Source: PALSA-693 sp963834725
Lineage (GTDB): Bacteria > Actinomycetota > Acidimicrobiia > Acidimicrobiales > Palsa-688
Direction: 5' to 3'
DNA length: 64,000 bases
NCBI GenBank assembly: GCA_963834725.1
Contig: CAWICN010000001.1
Span: 4,898,001-4,962,000, forward strand
This document shows positions 19,440 through 29,086 of the stretch, piece by piece. The translations under genes and the position numbers were made by a program. A model generated the notes under the pieces. It was not told where the DNA came from. It saw only the letters and a list, made by a program, of their open reading frames with translations, and made no database searches. How positions within the stretch are numbered: the first letter of the stretch is position 1; each line of letters starts with the position of its first letter.

Positions 19440-19923
19440 CGGTTAGCCAAGGCGGTGCGACAGAGCGCGTATAGCCGCAGCCCGCAGTGATGGTCGGGTC
19501 GCGAAGCCGATCGAGCTGCAGAAGAAAAAGGGCGCCGCCGATAGAAGCGCGCTCCGGCAGTGCCTTCGGTTGTTGTCCATGTTGGCCGCGGCGCTTCTCG
19601 TGACCTGCCGAGCCTGGACGTGGCAGCGAGTCAGCCACCGTGTAGAGCCTCGCTTCCTGGGCAGGATATCGATCCGAGGAGATCCGCCTGACGCTGACGA
19701 CGCGTTACTGCGTTTCCGTCGAAATCTGTGGCAAGGAGCGGTTCGGCTTTGACAATGACGCCTGGTTTGGAGCGCGGCGCTTTAGTGGCCATGGACGAGC
19801 GCGGCGAACGCCTATCCTTGCACCGTGCTGGCGTGCGAGAGTCACCGTAAGGATGGGGGTCGATGCGAGGTTCCGTGGCCTTGCGTGCGACAGTGGTGAG
19901 TTGGTTCCCGAGGTCGAGCTGAG
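19440..19923. other. Intergenic region without recognised gene
   Basis: About 480 bases in which no frame has a convincing composition. Short frames on either strand are arginine- and serine-rich shadows. I see no tRNA, repeat or strong terminator here. It presumably carries the promoter of the downstream membrane protein. Confidence 0.5.
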
Positions 19924-21639
19924 ATGACGTCAAGCTCCGGGGGACAAGTGCAGGGGCCTCAAATGACCAGACCGGCTCCCCCCTTGCGGTGGGTGGATCG
20001 GGCCGGGAGCTATGGCGCCCAACGGCTGGCATGGTTTTCACGCCTTGGGTGGATGTCACCGCTGGCTGTGCTACTCGTGGTCGTCCCGTCAGTCGTGATG
20101 ATGGCTCCTTTGGTGGCGCACCATGGACCGTACTCGAACTGGGGTGACGGTGCCGCCACCGAGCTGTCGGTGCAGAACGCGGCTCGGCTCCACCAGACCG
20201 TCGGCCCCTACGACCGCTTTGGCTGGGATCACCCGGGTCCGATGTACTTTTATCTGCTGGCCATCCCGTATGTGCTGATGGATTGGAATGGGGCCGGACT
20301 GCCGGTCGGGAGCGCTCTCATCGTTCTGGCCTCCGCCGTGGGAATAGTCGTGGTGGTGGCCCGGCGGATCGGAGGGACGGCGGCACTGGCCACAGCTGCT
20401 TTGTTGTGTGCGTTCGAGTCAGTGATGGGAGTGCCAAACGTAACCAACATCTGGGGGCCCATAGTGGTCACGATGCCGGCTGCGTTCTTCCTGGTACTGG
20501 CCGCCGATTTCGCAGCCGGAAACGTATGGTCGCTGGTGGGCGCCACGGTGGTCGGAACGTTCCTCGTCCAAACCGACATCTCGACGGTCTCAGTGGTGAT
20601 ATCGGCGCTGATCCTGGCCGTTGCGGTACGACTGGTGGCCTGGCGCAAAGCGGGGACACTCAGCGACAACCTCCACCAGTCCCGGCCGGTGTGGGCCGCC
20701 ACCGTCCTGGTCGCCGCCGTACTTTGGGCCCTCCCCGTGTGGCAGCAACTTGTCGGCCAGCGTGGCAACCTCGAGCATCTGGTCGGCTTCTTCATCCGCC
20801 ATCTCGGCCACCACGGGGCGCACGAGGCGTTGTCCGCGGCAGCCAACGGGATGCTGAACCGGCATGTTGGCTTGGGCGATCAAATCGGATTCTCCCACCG
20901 CTACGATGTCTACCTGGCCCTCTTCCTGCTGGCCGTCGGTGGGTTAGCGGTCGTGTGCTGGCGCCGACGACAGGGGTTGGCTCTGGCCCTGGCGACTGAG
21001 ACGATCGCCGTAACCGCTGTGGTGGGCGTGAGTCTCGTACGTGTGTGGGGGCCGCTCTTCGGCTATCTGGTTTGGTGGTCAAGGGCCTTGACGCTTTGTG
21101 CCGCCATCGCGGCGGTTCTCTGCATTGCCGGACTGGTCGGCCCGGCTCGTCTGCCACAGGGCTGGAACCGCCCTGCCCGCCTCGCCGGTTCGACCCTGGT
21201 ACTTGGCGTCGCGGTCTTCGCCAGCTGGCACCTCTCCGACTCGGCGTCCCGTTTCCACCCGGACGGCGGGTACGCGAACGTTACCGCGGCGTCCACCGCC
21301 GTCGAGCGGCTGTTGCCCCTGAACGCTCATCACCTGCTGGTCTGTGTCACCACGGACGCGGCGTGGCCAACCTCGGCCGGCGTGGTGGCTGACCTGAGCA
21401 AGGACGGCCTCGACCCCCGAGTCAACCAATCATGGCTATACGTCTTCGGCGGCCAACTGACACCGTCGGGCCACGAGACCGTAGTTGTCTTTCTTGCGGA
21501 TCTCCGCCAGCGATCACTTGTCCATGCTGTCAGCCAGGCACGTACCACCTCTGGCGGAGACCTCGCCATCGGCGTCTTTTCGCCCCCACATGGTTATGTC
21601 TCGTCTGCCGAATGCCCCCCAGTTCACAACCAGGGTTGA
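19924..21639 (+). CDS. Large polytopic membrane protein, glycosyltransferase-like
   Basis: A 571-residue protein with roughly ten to twelve hydrophobic segments. The first extracytoplasmic loop carries GPYSNWGDGAATELSVQNA and then VGPYDRFGWDHPGPMYFYLL. The early acidic residues in that loop and the HPGPMYFY motif recall membrane glycosyltransferases of the GT-C type that use lipid-linked sugars, but the match is only structural. The C-terminal 100 residues form a soluble outer domain. No glycan-synthesis neighbours are present, so the substrate cannot be inferred. Confidence 0.75.
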   Translation: MTSSSGGQVQGPQMTRPAPPLRWVDRAGSYGAQRLAWFSRLGWMSPLAVLLVVVPSVVMMAPLVAHHGPYSNWGDGAATELSVQNAARLHQTVGPYDRFGWDHPGPMYFYLLAIPYVLMDWNGAGLPVGSALIVLASAVGIVVVVARRIGGTAALATAALLCAFESVMGVPNVTNIWGPIVVTMPAAFFLVLAADFAAGNVWSLVGATVVGTFLVQTDISTVSVVISALILAVAVRLVAWRKAGTLSDNLHQSRPVWAATVLVAAVLWALPVWQQLVGQRGNLEHLVGFFIRHLGHHGAHEALSAAANGMLNRHVGLGDQIGFSHRYDVYLALFLLAVGGLAVVCWRRRQGLALALATETIAVTAVVGVSLVRVWGPLFGYLVWWSRALTLCAAIAAVLCIAGLVGPARLPQGWNRPARLAGSTLVLGVAVFASWHLSDSASRFHPDGGYANVTAASTAVERLLPLNAHHLLVCVTTDAAWPTSAGVVADLSKDGLDPRVNQSWLYVFGGQLTPSGHETVVVFLADLRQRSLVHAVSQARTTSGGDLAIGVFSPPHGYVSSAECPPVHNQG

Positions 21640-22382
21640 CCTTAAAGCTCGTTATCTGTCGTCATGGGTGTGACGCCATTGCTGCAGGCCACGACTCCTG
21701 TTTTGCAGTGTGCCACCCGTGGATTCGCCCCCAAACCCGGAGCACCTTCGCCGCACATAACCGGCCTTCCCTGCGATTTGTGTGTGTGTGGGGGCTGACG
21801 GGACTGGAAACCCGACCACCGCCCATAAAATTGTGAGCAAACCGGAAGAAGTCGCGGGGAGTTAAAGGGTGTCACCGTCCGTACCGTTGCGGGGAACTGG
21901 GCTTCGGGTAGTGAGGGCGCGTCGGAGACCTGAGCCCGGCACTGTCAACCAAGTGGTGGAAGTGCTGTGGACGGCCGCGGAGCGGCCTTCGGGCACTCGC
22001 TCCAGGGTGCGGTTGACACTGAGCCCCCTGGACGCTTAAGGTTAAGGTAGGGTAAAGGCAGGGTAAGTAAAAAGGTTCAATCTCAAGGGGCTTCTTTCAA
22101 GGGGCGACTCATGAAGACTGCGGCGTCTGCGAACAGGTGCCAACCTACGTCGCCGTCGGGCGGACTCTCATGCTGGCCCTCGCCGCCGCTTTCGTGGAGA
22201 TCAGGCAATGGTCATGGGCGGTGCGATCCCCCCCGGTCCCAGTCCCGACGCCAGGCGAGTCGGCCAAGACCGTCTCCACCAGGTCTCCAAAGCGCCTTCC
22301 ACGGATGGATTCGGCGGGGCTGCTAGAAGAACGACAACGTTGAAGAACGACAACGTTGGTTCTCGAAGAAGGGCTTGTTCGT
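21640..22382. other. Intergenic region with short repeats
   Basis: About 740 bases without a convincing gene. It contains a 16-base direct repeat, GAAGAACGACAACGTT, twice in tandem just before the phosphatase start. A T/A-richer patch at about 22040-22085 has several GGTAAGGTAGGGTAAAG-like runs and a doubled TCAAGGGGC. The last part probably holds the phosphatase promoter. Confidence 0.5.
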
Positions 22383-24875
22383 ATGTCCACGCTAGGGACT
22401 CGATTCCTCTGGGCCCGCTCGCTTCGGGCGAGCGCAGCAATCGTCGCTGGCGGCGCACTGGTTGCTCTGTGCTTCCCCGCGGCGGCGAGCGCGTCCGGCT
22501 TCGGGGCCGGGCCCGGCTCAGTGCCGACCTCTCCATATAGCGGGTTCAACTCTGTCTTGGCGCGTGCGCCGTATGTGACTGATTTGACCCAAACATCGGC
22601 CAGAGTGACGTGGGCGACCAATTCTGATATTCACGGTGTCCTGTATTACGGGCCGCTCGGCAACTGCACGGTCAATAGCATCGCTGTCGGATCCGGCATG
22701 GTGACCCAGGTCCGTGTCTCACCCAACCCGAGCTCCACCTACCCGGCCCGAAATGACTATCAGTCCTCTGTTTCGATCAGCGGCCTCAGCCCGAGCACGA
22801 CCTATTGTTATGAGGTCTTCGGTTCCGGTGCCAGCGCGGTCGACCTCCTTCCCGCATCGCACCCGTACCAGACCTTTACCACCCTCGACGCGGTTTCGGT
22901 TCGTTCCACCGCGTCCCTGACATTCGATGTCGTCGGCGATTTCGGGGAGACCACGAACCGGGGTGCCGTCAGCGATACCTCGGCGAATAACCCATCTTCC
23001 ATAAATACAAACCAGGCCGCCATCGACAGTCTGATCGGATCGTCAGGCGCCCGGTTCGCGGTCGCCGTGGGGGACATCGCCTACAACGACGGGGGTAACT
23101 ACAACTACGGCGATCTGGAGGAGACCGGAACCAGCGTCGGCAGTCCGAACCTGACCGAGATCAGCGATATCTTCGGCCCGAACTATTGGCCACTGACGGG
23201 GGGAATGCCACTCTTCGCGGCTGACGGCAACCACGGCCAGAACTCCAACATCCTAACCACATGGCCAGAATCGACCACCGCCACCAGCTCCAGTGGAGCG
23301 TACACCATGCAGCAATATTCGTCTGTGGACGGCATTAACCCGGCGTCGTATCCCTCCGATTGGTACGCCTTCTCCTCCGGCAACGTTCGCCTTTATGTCC
23401 TCGACGGATCCTGGACCGACGCCAACGTGGGGACTGCCGCCGGGAGTGCTTGTCCAGATACGGCTGGTACCACCAGTTGCAAGACCTACCAGGTAGACGC
23501 TGACGCCCACTTCACGCCGAGCTCAACGGAGTACCGGTGGCTCGCCAACGATCTGACCGCCCATCCCGGGGGCATCAAACTGGCCTTTTTCCACTTCCCG
23601 CTGCGCTCCGACAACGCTACCCAGGACAGCGATGTCTACCTCCAGCAGGCGCTGGAGCCGCTGCTGGCCGAGAATGGGGTCAAGATTGCGTTCAGCGGCC
23701 ACGCTCATGATTACGAACGCAACACCTCGGCCGGACCCAACACCCTGATCAGCTATGTCACAGGAGGCGGGGGTGGAGTCATCAGCACCGTCGCTGGCAA
23801 GGGCTGCTCCTCGTGGGACTCGTACGCCATCGGCTGGGCGTATAGCAGCGGAAAAGGCGCGAAATGCGGTAGCGCCGCGGCACCTACCTCCGATTCCCAG
23901 GTATACAACTTCTTGAACGTCACCGTCTCGGGCACCACAGTCACCGTGAGACCCATCAACGCGGCCGGGCAGGCCTTTGATACCCAGAGCTACACCTTCG
24001 CGGCCTCGGCCCCGACCGTGCCGTCCAACGTGACCGCCACCGCCGCCTCACCTACATCGGTTCAGCTCGCTTGGACCCCGTCGACTGAGACGGGAGGCAA
24101 TATCGCCAGCTACCAGATCGCCCGTAACGGCACGGCGATTGGGGGCGTGTCCGCGCCGACCACGTCCTATACCGACTCGACAGCCCAAGCGGGAACCCCC
24201 TACGCCTACACGGTCACCGCGGTCGATGCGAGCGGAGCCGCGTCCTCGCCGGGCTCCTCCAACACGGTGACCACCCCCCTGCTCCTGACTGGCTTCGAGT
24301 CAGGCAATCTCGCCGGATGGAGCCCTATTGTCGGACAGATGGTCGTCCAGACCGGTATCGTGCACACCGGTTCGTACGCCGCGGGATTGTCCAGCAGCGG
24401 GGCCCAGACCTTCGCCCTGGAAAACCTGCCTGGCTCCTCGCCGGTGCTGTATGCCCAGGGATGGGTATACGTCGCAAGCCAGTCGTCTGCCGTAACCCTG
24501 TTCGGGCTGCGAACCCAGGCCACCTCAACAACGGCCGCGTTCCAGGTCGCACAGCTGTATCTCGACGCTAGCGGCAGATTCAAACTGCTCAACAACCTCA
24601 CCAAAGCCAGCTACCTCGGCAATACGGCTCTGCCGGCGGGTGGTTGGCACGAAGTGACCTTCGCCGTGGACGAGGGTGCAGGAACGATGCAAGCATGGCT
24701 CGACAGCACAGCGGTGCAGTTTGGAACTCCCTCCGGCTGGAGCGCGGTGGTAGGCGGGCAAAACCTTGGCACCACCCCCATGAGCAACATCCAGCTCGGC
24801 GACGACTCGACCGGTCGGACGTACTCGTGGTTCGCTGATGATCTGACCGTCTCCTCGGTGCGGCCAGCCTCCTGA
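22383..24875 (+). CDS. Secreted purple acid phosphatase-like metallophosphoesterase
   Basis: An 830-residue exported enzyme. A signal peptide (ASAAIVAGGALVALCFPAAASA) is followed by a purple-acid-phosphatase N-terminal beta domain (APYVTDLTQTSARVTWATN). The calcineurin-like catalytic domain has the five metal-binding blocks in order: VVGDFG, AVGDIAYND, ADGNHGQN, FFHFPLR and SGHAHDYER. A fibronectin type III domain (PTVPSNVTATAASPTSVQL) and a C-terminal jelly-roll domain of laminin-G/concanavalin type follow, probably binding the wall or a polymer. I start at the ATG 22383, with GAAGAAGGG upstream, rather than at the TTG nine codons earlier. The likely role is phosphate scavenging from organic phosphates. 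Confidence 0.92.
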   Translation: MSTLGTRFLWARSLRASAAIVAGGALVALCFPAAASASGFGAGPGSVPTSPYSGFNSVLARAPYVTDLTQTSARVTWATNSDIHGVLYYGPLGNCTVNSIAVGSGMVTQVRVSPNPSSTYPARNDYQSSVSISGLSPSTTYCYEVFGSGASAVDLLPASHPYQTFTTLDAVSVRSTASLTFDVVGDFGETTNRGAVSDTSANNPSSINTNQAAIDSLIGSSGARFAVAVGDIAYNDGGNYNYGDLEETGTSVGSPNLTEISDIFGPNYWPLTGGMPLFAADGNHGQNSNILTTWPESTTATSSSGAYTMQQYSSVDGINPASYPSDWYAFSSGNVRLYVLDGSWTDANVGTAAGSACPDTAGTTSCKTYQVDADAHFTPSSTEYRWLANDLTAHPGGIKLAFFHFPLRSDNATQDSDVYLQQALEPLLAENGVKIAFSGHAHDYERNTSAGPNTLISYVTGGGGGVISTVAGKGCSSWDSYAIGWAYSSGKGAKCGSAAAPTSDSQVYNFLNVTVSGTTVTVRPINAAGQAFDTQSYTFAASAPTVPSNVTATAASPTSVQLAWTPSTETGGNIASYQIARNGTAIGGVSAPTTSYTDSTAQAGTPYAYTVTAVDASGAASSPGSSNTVTTPLLLTGFESGNLAGWSPIVGQMVVQTGIVHTGSYAAGLSSSGAQTFALENLPGSSPVLYAQGWVYVASQSSAVTLFGLRTQATSTTAAFQVAQLYLDASGRFKLLNNLTKASYLGNTALPAGGWHEVTFAVDEGAGTMQAWLDSTAVQFGTPSGWSAVVGGQNLGTTPMSNIQLGDDSTGRTYSWFADDLTVSSVRPAS

Positions 24876-24981
24876 TAGAGGTTCGCGGTGGACCTGCTCG
24901 GGGTGCGGCGAGTCCGAACTACTCCATGTTGGCATTCAGCCTGCGGTAAAGGCTTTCGAGCCGCCAGACGGTGCCCGGCGA

Positions 24982-25452
24982 TCAGAGATTCTGCTCTGCC
25001 CCTGGTGGCAGGACGATGCGGGAGACAGTTGGCTCATCCGGGGCATCAGTACGAGCCTCGAACCACTCCACCCTCAGCTTGAACTCTCGTGCGGCTCGAT
25101 GGGGCAGATCCATGTGCAACCAGCGCGAGATGCCCGGCGGGAGCGTAGAGATGATGAGCCCGGAATGGCTGTGCTCCTTTAACGCGTCACCGATTGCCTG
25201 CATCGGATCCGCGGCCCCGATCTCACCAGTGGCCTCTACCCCGGCGGCTTTCAGGCGCGCCAAGGCCGCTTGGAGGCGACGCTGGGCGTTTTCGGAAGCG
25301 GTCCCTGCGGCCGGCGAATGTTCGTCAGCGGGCTCGGTGGCGGGAACCAAGACGTGGAAGGTCGCCGCCTCGGTATTCGCTCGTTCCTCGATGGCTCGGG
25401 CCAGGGCTGTCCCGCCAAGCGTTTGGTTCGCGACGACAAGATAAGTAGCCAC
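24982..25452 (-). CDS. Universal stress protein-like protein
   Basis: A 156-residue alpha/beta protein of the UspA type, with the first strand MATYLVVANQTLGG, a middle helix with many Ala and Glu, and HSHSGLIISTLPPGISRWLHMDLPHR. The last stretch aligns with the nucleotide-binding region of the family, but the usual G-2x-G-9x-G(S/T) signature is not complete. It may bind a ligand other than ATP. It starts at GTG and is convergent with the phosphatase gene. Confidence 0.75.
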   Translation of the reverse strand: MATYLVVANQTLGGTALARAIEERANTEAATFHVLVPATEPADEHSPAAGTASENAQRRLQAALARLKAAGVEATGEIGAADPMQAIGDALKEHSHSGLIISTLPPGISRWLHMDLPHRAAREFKLRVEWFEARTDAPDEPTVSRIVLPPGAEQNL

Positions 25453-25648
25453 GCCGACAGCCTAACGGCGTCCCATAACGCCCAACAATCCATGCGGTAC
25501 GGCCTTGTCTATGACCACGCTTGCTTGGGATCGCCAGCGGTAGAGATGCCTCTCAGTGATTCTTAACCAGCCAGGCGCCTAGTGGAACGTTGGGCGACGG
25601 AGCGCAATGAGATAGCACGAAGTTCTTTCATCGGCGGTGTGGCCCATC

Positions 25649-25834
25649 TCACCAGCCGATGTAACGGCGGATCATCGAGTTCTGCTCCGCGGGATCGAGT
25701 ATCCGGCCGCCGCCAGCAGCCGCTGGTCCGTCCGTTTGCAGTCGGTCGATCCAGTCGGCCACATGGCCGATCGTGAACGAGTCGGGATCCGTGGTGAGCA
25801 CCGGCGAATGGCGCCCTCGTACCGGACGTCCCAA
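25649..25834 (-). CDS. Short hypothetical protein, possible PIN-domain tail
   Basis: A 61-residue frame from a TTG. The segment SPVLTTDPDSFTIGHVADWI has the VLT-x-DPD pattern seen at the end of PIN-domain (VapC-type) proteins, and the remainder is Gly/Ala-rich. If so, it lacks the earlier acidic residues and is only a fragment. It follows the next listed gene by 14 bases. Confidence 0.35.
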   Translation of the reverse strand: MGRPVRGRHSPVLTTDPDSFTIGHVADWIDRLQTDGPAAAGGGRILDPAEQNSMIRRYIGW

Positions 25835-25847
25835 TGTCTGGGAGCAA

Positions 25848-26141
25848 TCAGTGACGCCGCTCGGCGATCACAGTCTCGAGGTCGGTCTGGTTTGCTACTT
25901 GTTGGCCCACCGCGCCGGTCGCCAGATCTGCCTTGACCTGTTCGACGAAACTTCGCGCTTTCGGATCGAGTCTGGCGCGTCGGGCCGCCAACCGGAGTTC
26001 GACGCGTCCACTGGTGTGACGCACCGCCCTGACTACTCGCTCGGCCCAGGTGACAGTGCCAGCCTCCACCGATCGGATGACGACCAGCGCACGATCGACT
26101 TGTGTGGAAGCTCTGGCCGTCATGACCTCTAAGCCTGTCAC
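25848..26141 (-). CDS. Hypothetical protein
   Basis: A 97-residue protein from a GTG, predicted mostly helical and basic in the middle (RVVRAVRHTSGRVELRLAARRA). No family is recognised. It lies upstream of a possible PIN-domain fragment, so a decayed toxin-antitoxin pair is conceivable, but nothing in this protein itself shows an antitoxin fold. Confidence 0.45.
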   Translation of the reverse strand: MTGLEVMTARASTQVDRALVVIRSVEAGTVTWAERVVRAVRHTSGRVELRLAARRARLDPKARSFVEQVKADLATGAVGQQVANQTDLETVIAERRH

Positions 26142-26268
26142 GTCCTGGCTGGTGCCGGAATTGTGCGTTTCACGGAGAGTGCCTCGAGCTCCGGACTTGC
26201 GTGGCGATTCCCTGGAGTCCGGTAGAGATGGGTTCCGATGAGCTCAGAACGCAGCTGTCGGCGGACGC

Positions 26269-26470
26269 TCACATCTCCATCTCCAGGGAACGCCGGGCCA
26301 CCGATTGATGGTCTGGCGCGGAGGCTTTGAGTCGCTCCGCCCGGATGGCGGCTTGTCGCATCTCGGCGGCGGAGGGGAGACCGTCGAGATGGTTGCGCTC
26401 GGCGGCGAGGCGTTCGGCGAGGCTTCTGGCGTGTCGTTGCTGTTGGAGTCCGTGGTCGATGACCGCCCGG
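26269..26470 (-). pseudogene. Start-less coding-like fragment
   Basis: A minus-strand frame ending at the TGA 26269-26271 has convincing helical protein composition (ARSLAERLAAERNHLDGLP, EMRQAAIRAERLKASA) but no suitable start before it runs under the excisionase gene. It may be the 3' end of a gene cut by integration. The family is not recognised. Confidence 0.3.
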
Positions 26471-26484
26471 CTTGTGGGCTGTCG

Positions 26485-26739
26485 ATGCTCGAAACGGTTG
26501 GCGGTCCGCTGGAGTGGGCCCGCCGCCTGGGCGTGTCGGCCGACTCGGCCTACAAGGCGGCCCGGTTGGGCCAGATTCCGGGCGGCTTCGCCATCGGACG
26601 TCTCTACCGGGTCAACTGGACCATCTTCATCCAGCGGGGTGGCGGCGCACCGGCAGTCAGTCGGGGTTCAGATGTCGAGGTGGCTCAGGTGCCGACCTTT
26701 CCGACGGGCCGGCCAGCGGCGAGCAGGCTGCCCAGGTAG
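26485..26739 (+). CDS. Excisionase-type helix-turn-helix protein
   Basis: About 84 residues from the ATG 26485. The first 50 form a MerR-like/AlpA-type DNA-binding domain of the excisionase family: LEWARRLGVSADSAYKAAR, then GQIPGGFAIGRLYRVNWTIF. Such proteins bend attachment sites and steer the integrase to excision. It points towards the integrase and overlaps its 3' end by 55 bases, which is unusual, because excisionase genes normally precede integrase genes on the same strand. The frame is open for another 60 codons upstream, but that part has shadow composition. Confidence 0.6.
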   Translation: MLETVGGPLEWARRLGVSADSAYKAARLGQIPGGFAIGRLYRVNWTIFIQRGGGAPAVSRGSDVEVAQVPTFPTGRPAASRLPR

Positions 26740-27809
26740 TCGGCGGCGTCCTGATCCCGTCCCTCGACCATGTGGGCGTACACGCGCAGGGTTGTCGAGG
26801 CGTCCGAGTGCCCCAGCCGGCCGGCGATGGTGCGGACATCCCGGCCGGAGGCGATGAGCATGCTGGCGCTGAAGTGGCGAAGCGAGTGAAGCGTCAGGCC
26901 CTCGACGCCGGCGTGACGACACAGGCGGCCGAAGGCCTGGCCCAGCGAATCCGGCTTCAAGGGCTCCGCACCCGACGGGTCGAAGGTCAGCACGTACCCG
27001 GCTGGGGCGATCGTGACTCCCGCCTGCTCGGCCCGGTTCTCAGCCCGGGACCGATGCTCCCGGAGCACGGCCACGGTGAAGTCGTCGAGGGCAACCACCC
27101 GGTTCTGATGCGTCTTCGGTGGCCCGGCGACCCATCCGCCGTTGACGCCGCTCTTGATGGATCGGCGCACGTACAGCCGGCCGCGGTCCAGATCGAGGTC
27201 GTGCCACTGCAGCCCGGCCAGCTCGCCGCGGCGCAGTCCCGTCGTGGTGGCGATGGCGATGGCCGCCGCGAGCACCGGCTGGCCGCGGCGCTCGGCCACC
27301 GAAATGAGACCCTGGATCGCTTCGGGCGTCGGGATCCGATGCGACCGCGACCGCCGCGACGGGGGGGTAGCGCGCTGGGTGACCGCCTCGCCCACCAAGC
27401 CCCACTTGACGGCCTGACCCAATGCGGCCGAAAGGACCCGGTGGAGGTGGTGGACGCTGCTGGGGTGGAGGCCCTCGTCGAGCCACTGCCGGTAGGCGCG
27501 GTCGAGGTGCTGGGCCGTCAGCCGGTCCAGGCGGATATTGCCCAGCTTGGCGCTGATGCGCTTGATCTTGAATCGGTAGCCTCGAACGGTGGTCGTCGAG
27601 CGGGAGGGCGTGATGTGGTCCAGCCACTGGCCGAGGTATTCGGCCAGGTTGGTCGACGCCACGACGGGCACCTGGCCCTTCACGACCTCGGTCAGAAAGT
27701 TGCTCAGCGCCGTGTCGGCCTGCCTCCGGGTGCCCCGGAACGTCCGGCTGACCTGGCGAGGGTTACCAGTCATGGGGTCGGCGCCGGTGTACACCCGCAG
27801 CCGCCACAC
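26685..27809 (-). CDS. Tyrosine integrase
   Basis: A 374-residue phage-type site-specific recombinase. It has an AP2-like N-terminal arm-binding segment (RVYTGADPMTGNPRQVSRTF), a SAM-like core-binding domain (LGQWLDHITPSRSTTTVRGY) and the catalytic domain with Arg in TTGLRRGELAGL, HSLRHF, LGHSDASTTLRVYAH and the Tyr nucleophile. The start is a GTG directly after an in-frame TAA (27816-27818 region); relatives often have a dozen more residues, and those codons are readable upstream of the TAA, so the 5' end may be slightly shortened. Its attachment site was not found. Confidence 0.9.
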   Translation of the reverse strand: MWRLRVYTGADPMTGNPRQVSRTFRGTRRQADTALSNFLTEVVKGQVPVVASTNLAEYLGQWLDHITPSRSTTTVRGYRFKIKRISAKLGNIRLDRLTAQHLDRAYRQWLDEGLHPSSVHHLHRVLSAALGQAVKWGLVGEAVTQRATPPSRRSRSHRIPTPEAIQGLISVAERRGQPVLAAAIAIATTTGLRRGELAGLQWHDLDLDRGRLYVRRSIKSGVNGGWVAGPPKTHQNRVVALDDFTVAVLREHRSRAENRAEQAGVTIAPAGYVLTFDPSGAEPLKPDSLGQAFGRLCRHAGVEGLTLHSLRHFSASMLIASGRDVRTIAGRLGHSDASTTLRVYAHMVEGRDQDAADYLGSLLAAGRPVGKVGT

Positions 27810-27858
27810 CCCAGGTTAACGCTCCTCCTTGGTCCCTCGCATGTTGCCTCCGGGCCGG

Positions 27859-28435
27859 TCAGCTCGAGTTACTAGTCCTAAAACAAGCGTTCCCCGCTGG
27901 GTGGGGGGCGTAGATCGGCTTTTGGGGCTGTCGGCTCGGCGCTGTGGCCTTTGTGGCTGATGTTGTTAGTGCGTTTTGCCGCGAGATGCGAGCCTCGACC
28001 CTGATTTGGGTTCCGCGGGCGGCTGGTGGGCAGGACTCGAATAGAGCCGTGGTGGGCGGCTCGGGGGGGCGATGTGATGCGGGTAGTGGCGTCAGAGGCC
28101 GTCGAGGAGCCGGAAGAAGGCGACCAGCCAGGGGTTCCAGGCTGGAAATGCGCCAGCGGATCTGCCCGGTGTTAGCGGCGCCGTGGACGATCTGGCAGGG
28201 GATCTCGATGAAGACCTGCAAGAAGGTGCGGAACTCCATGCTTAGCAGCCGGCGGCGCTGCTGGTGGTGCTGGTGAGCCCAGCGGGGGCTGACGGGCAGG
28301 AGCAGAGCGCACCACGCCTTGAGGCTCCAGGCCAGGGCGGCCATGGTCATGTAGGCCCAGTTGGCCACCAGCGTGTTGACGGGGGGCGTGCAGCGCTCGC
28401 AGCCCCGATTTCAGTTGGGCGACGGAAGACGGCAA
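27859..28435 (-). pseudogene. IS1380-family transposase remnant
   Basis: Only the C-terminal part of an IS1380-type DDE transposase is left. The stretch LVANWAYMTMAALAWSLKAW and then MEFRTFLQVFIEIPCQIV is characteristic of the family's last domain. The preceding piece, LKSGLRALHAP, lies in a different frame, so there is a frame break near 28385 as well as loss of the N-terminal three quarters. No terminal inverted repeat was found. It is a dead insertion sequence marking this as mobile DNA. Confidence 0.75.
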
Positions 28436-28648
28436 ACGTTGTCCTAAACGGCGAACCCGCTGGTCACGCTCTTCCAGGTCACAGCGTTGTGCTCGAAATC
28501 CCCCGCTGTGGAACCTGGCGAGTCAGCGGGGTCCGCCCTTTACAACCGAACCCCTGGCCCCGAGCCCGAATAGGCCACTCACCCAGTCCGAAGGCTCGAC
28601 CAGCACTGATTCTGCGTCAGTTCTAGCTCAAGACTAAAAACCAAGATC

Positions 28649-29086
28649 CTAAGTAAGTGCTTGCAAAGTAAGCAGCTCCAGTCGGGGTGTTCCCCCGAAG
28701 ACACCGTCGTGGCTCACGAGCGGGATCCCTAGGCGGATGGCGGTGGCCGCGATCAAGCGGTCGCCGTCGTGGATCTTGTCGCCGAGGGCGTGGCCGAACT
28801 GCACGCAGCGGTGACGGAGTTCAGCGCAGACCGTGGCCGTGTCGTCATCGGCGTGAAGGAGCGAGTACTTGGTCAGCTCCCGATCGAGTCTTCGGCGCCG
28901 CAGGTCGCCCCAATGGGCGTTGAGGGCTCCGAATCGAAGCTCCATCACGGTCTGAAAGGCGACGGCGACAGGGCGACCATCAATGAGTTGCTCGTACGGA
29001 CCGGACAGGGGCGAGCGCTCGGGCTCGATGATCCAGCTCATGACCATTGTGTCCACCACGACGCCCGCTTGGCGGGCATCACTCAT
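28649..29086 (-). CDS. PIN-domain ribonuclease toxin (VapC-like)
   Basis: A 145-residue PIN-domain protein, probably a toxin that cleaves RNA. The acidic metal-binding residues are present: Asp12 (VVVDTMVMSW), Glu49 (VMELRFG), Asp107/Asp109 (HDGDRLIAATAIR) and Asp127 (SHDGVF). I start at the ATG 29086, which overlaps the stop of a small upstream gene (ATGA); the frame extends 11 codons further, but these lie inside the upstream gene. Translational coupling with a small acidic partner is the usual toxin-antitoxin arrangement. Confidence 0.82.
   Translation of the reverse strand: MSDARQAGVVVDTMVMSWIIEPERSPLSGPYEQLIDGRPVAVAFQTVMELRFGALNAHWGDLRRRRLDRELTKYSLLHADDDTATVCAELRHRCVQFGHALGDKIHDGDRLIAATAIRLGIPLVSHDGVFGGTPRLELLTLQALT

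Noticed and set aside
22111..22343. Short frames upstream of the phosphatase as a possible leader gene.
   Set aside because: Composition is Arg/Ser/Pro-rich without any conserved look, and two frames overlap equally well; no support for either.
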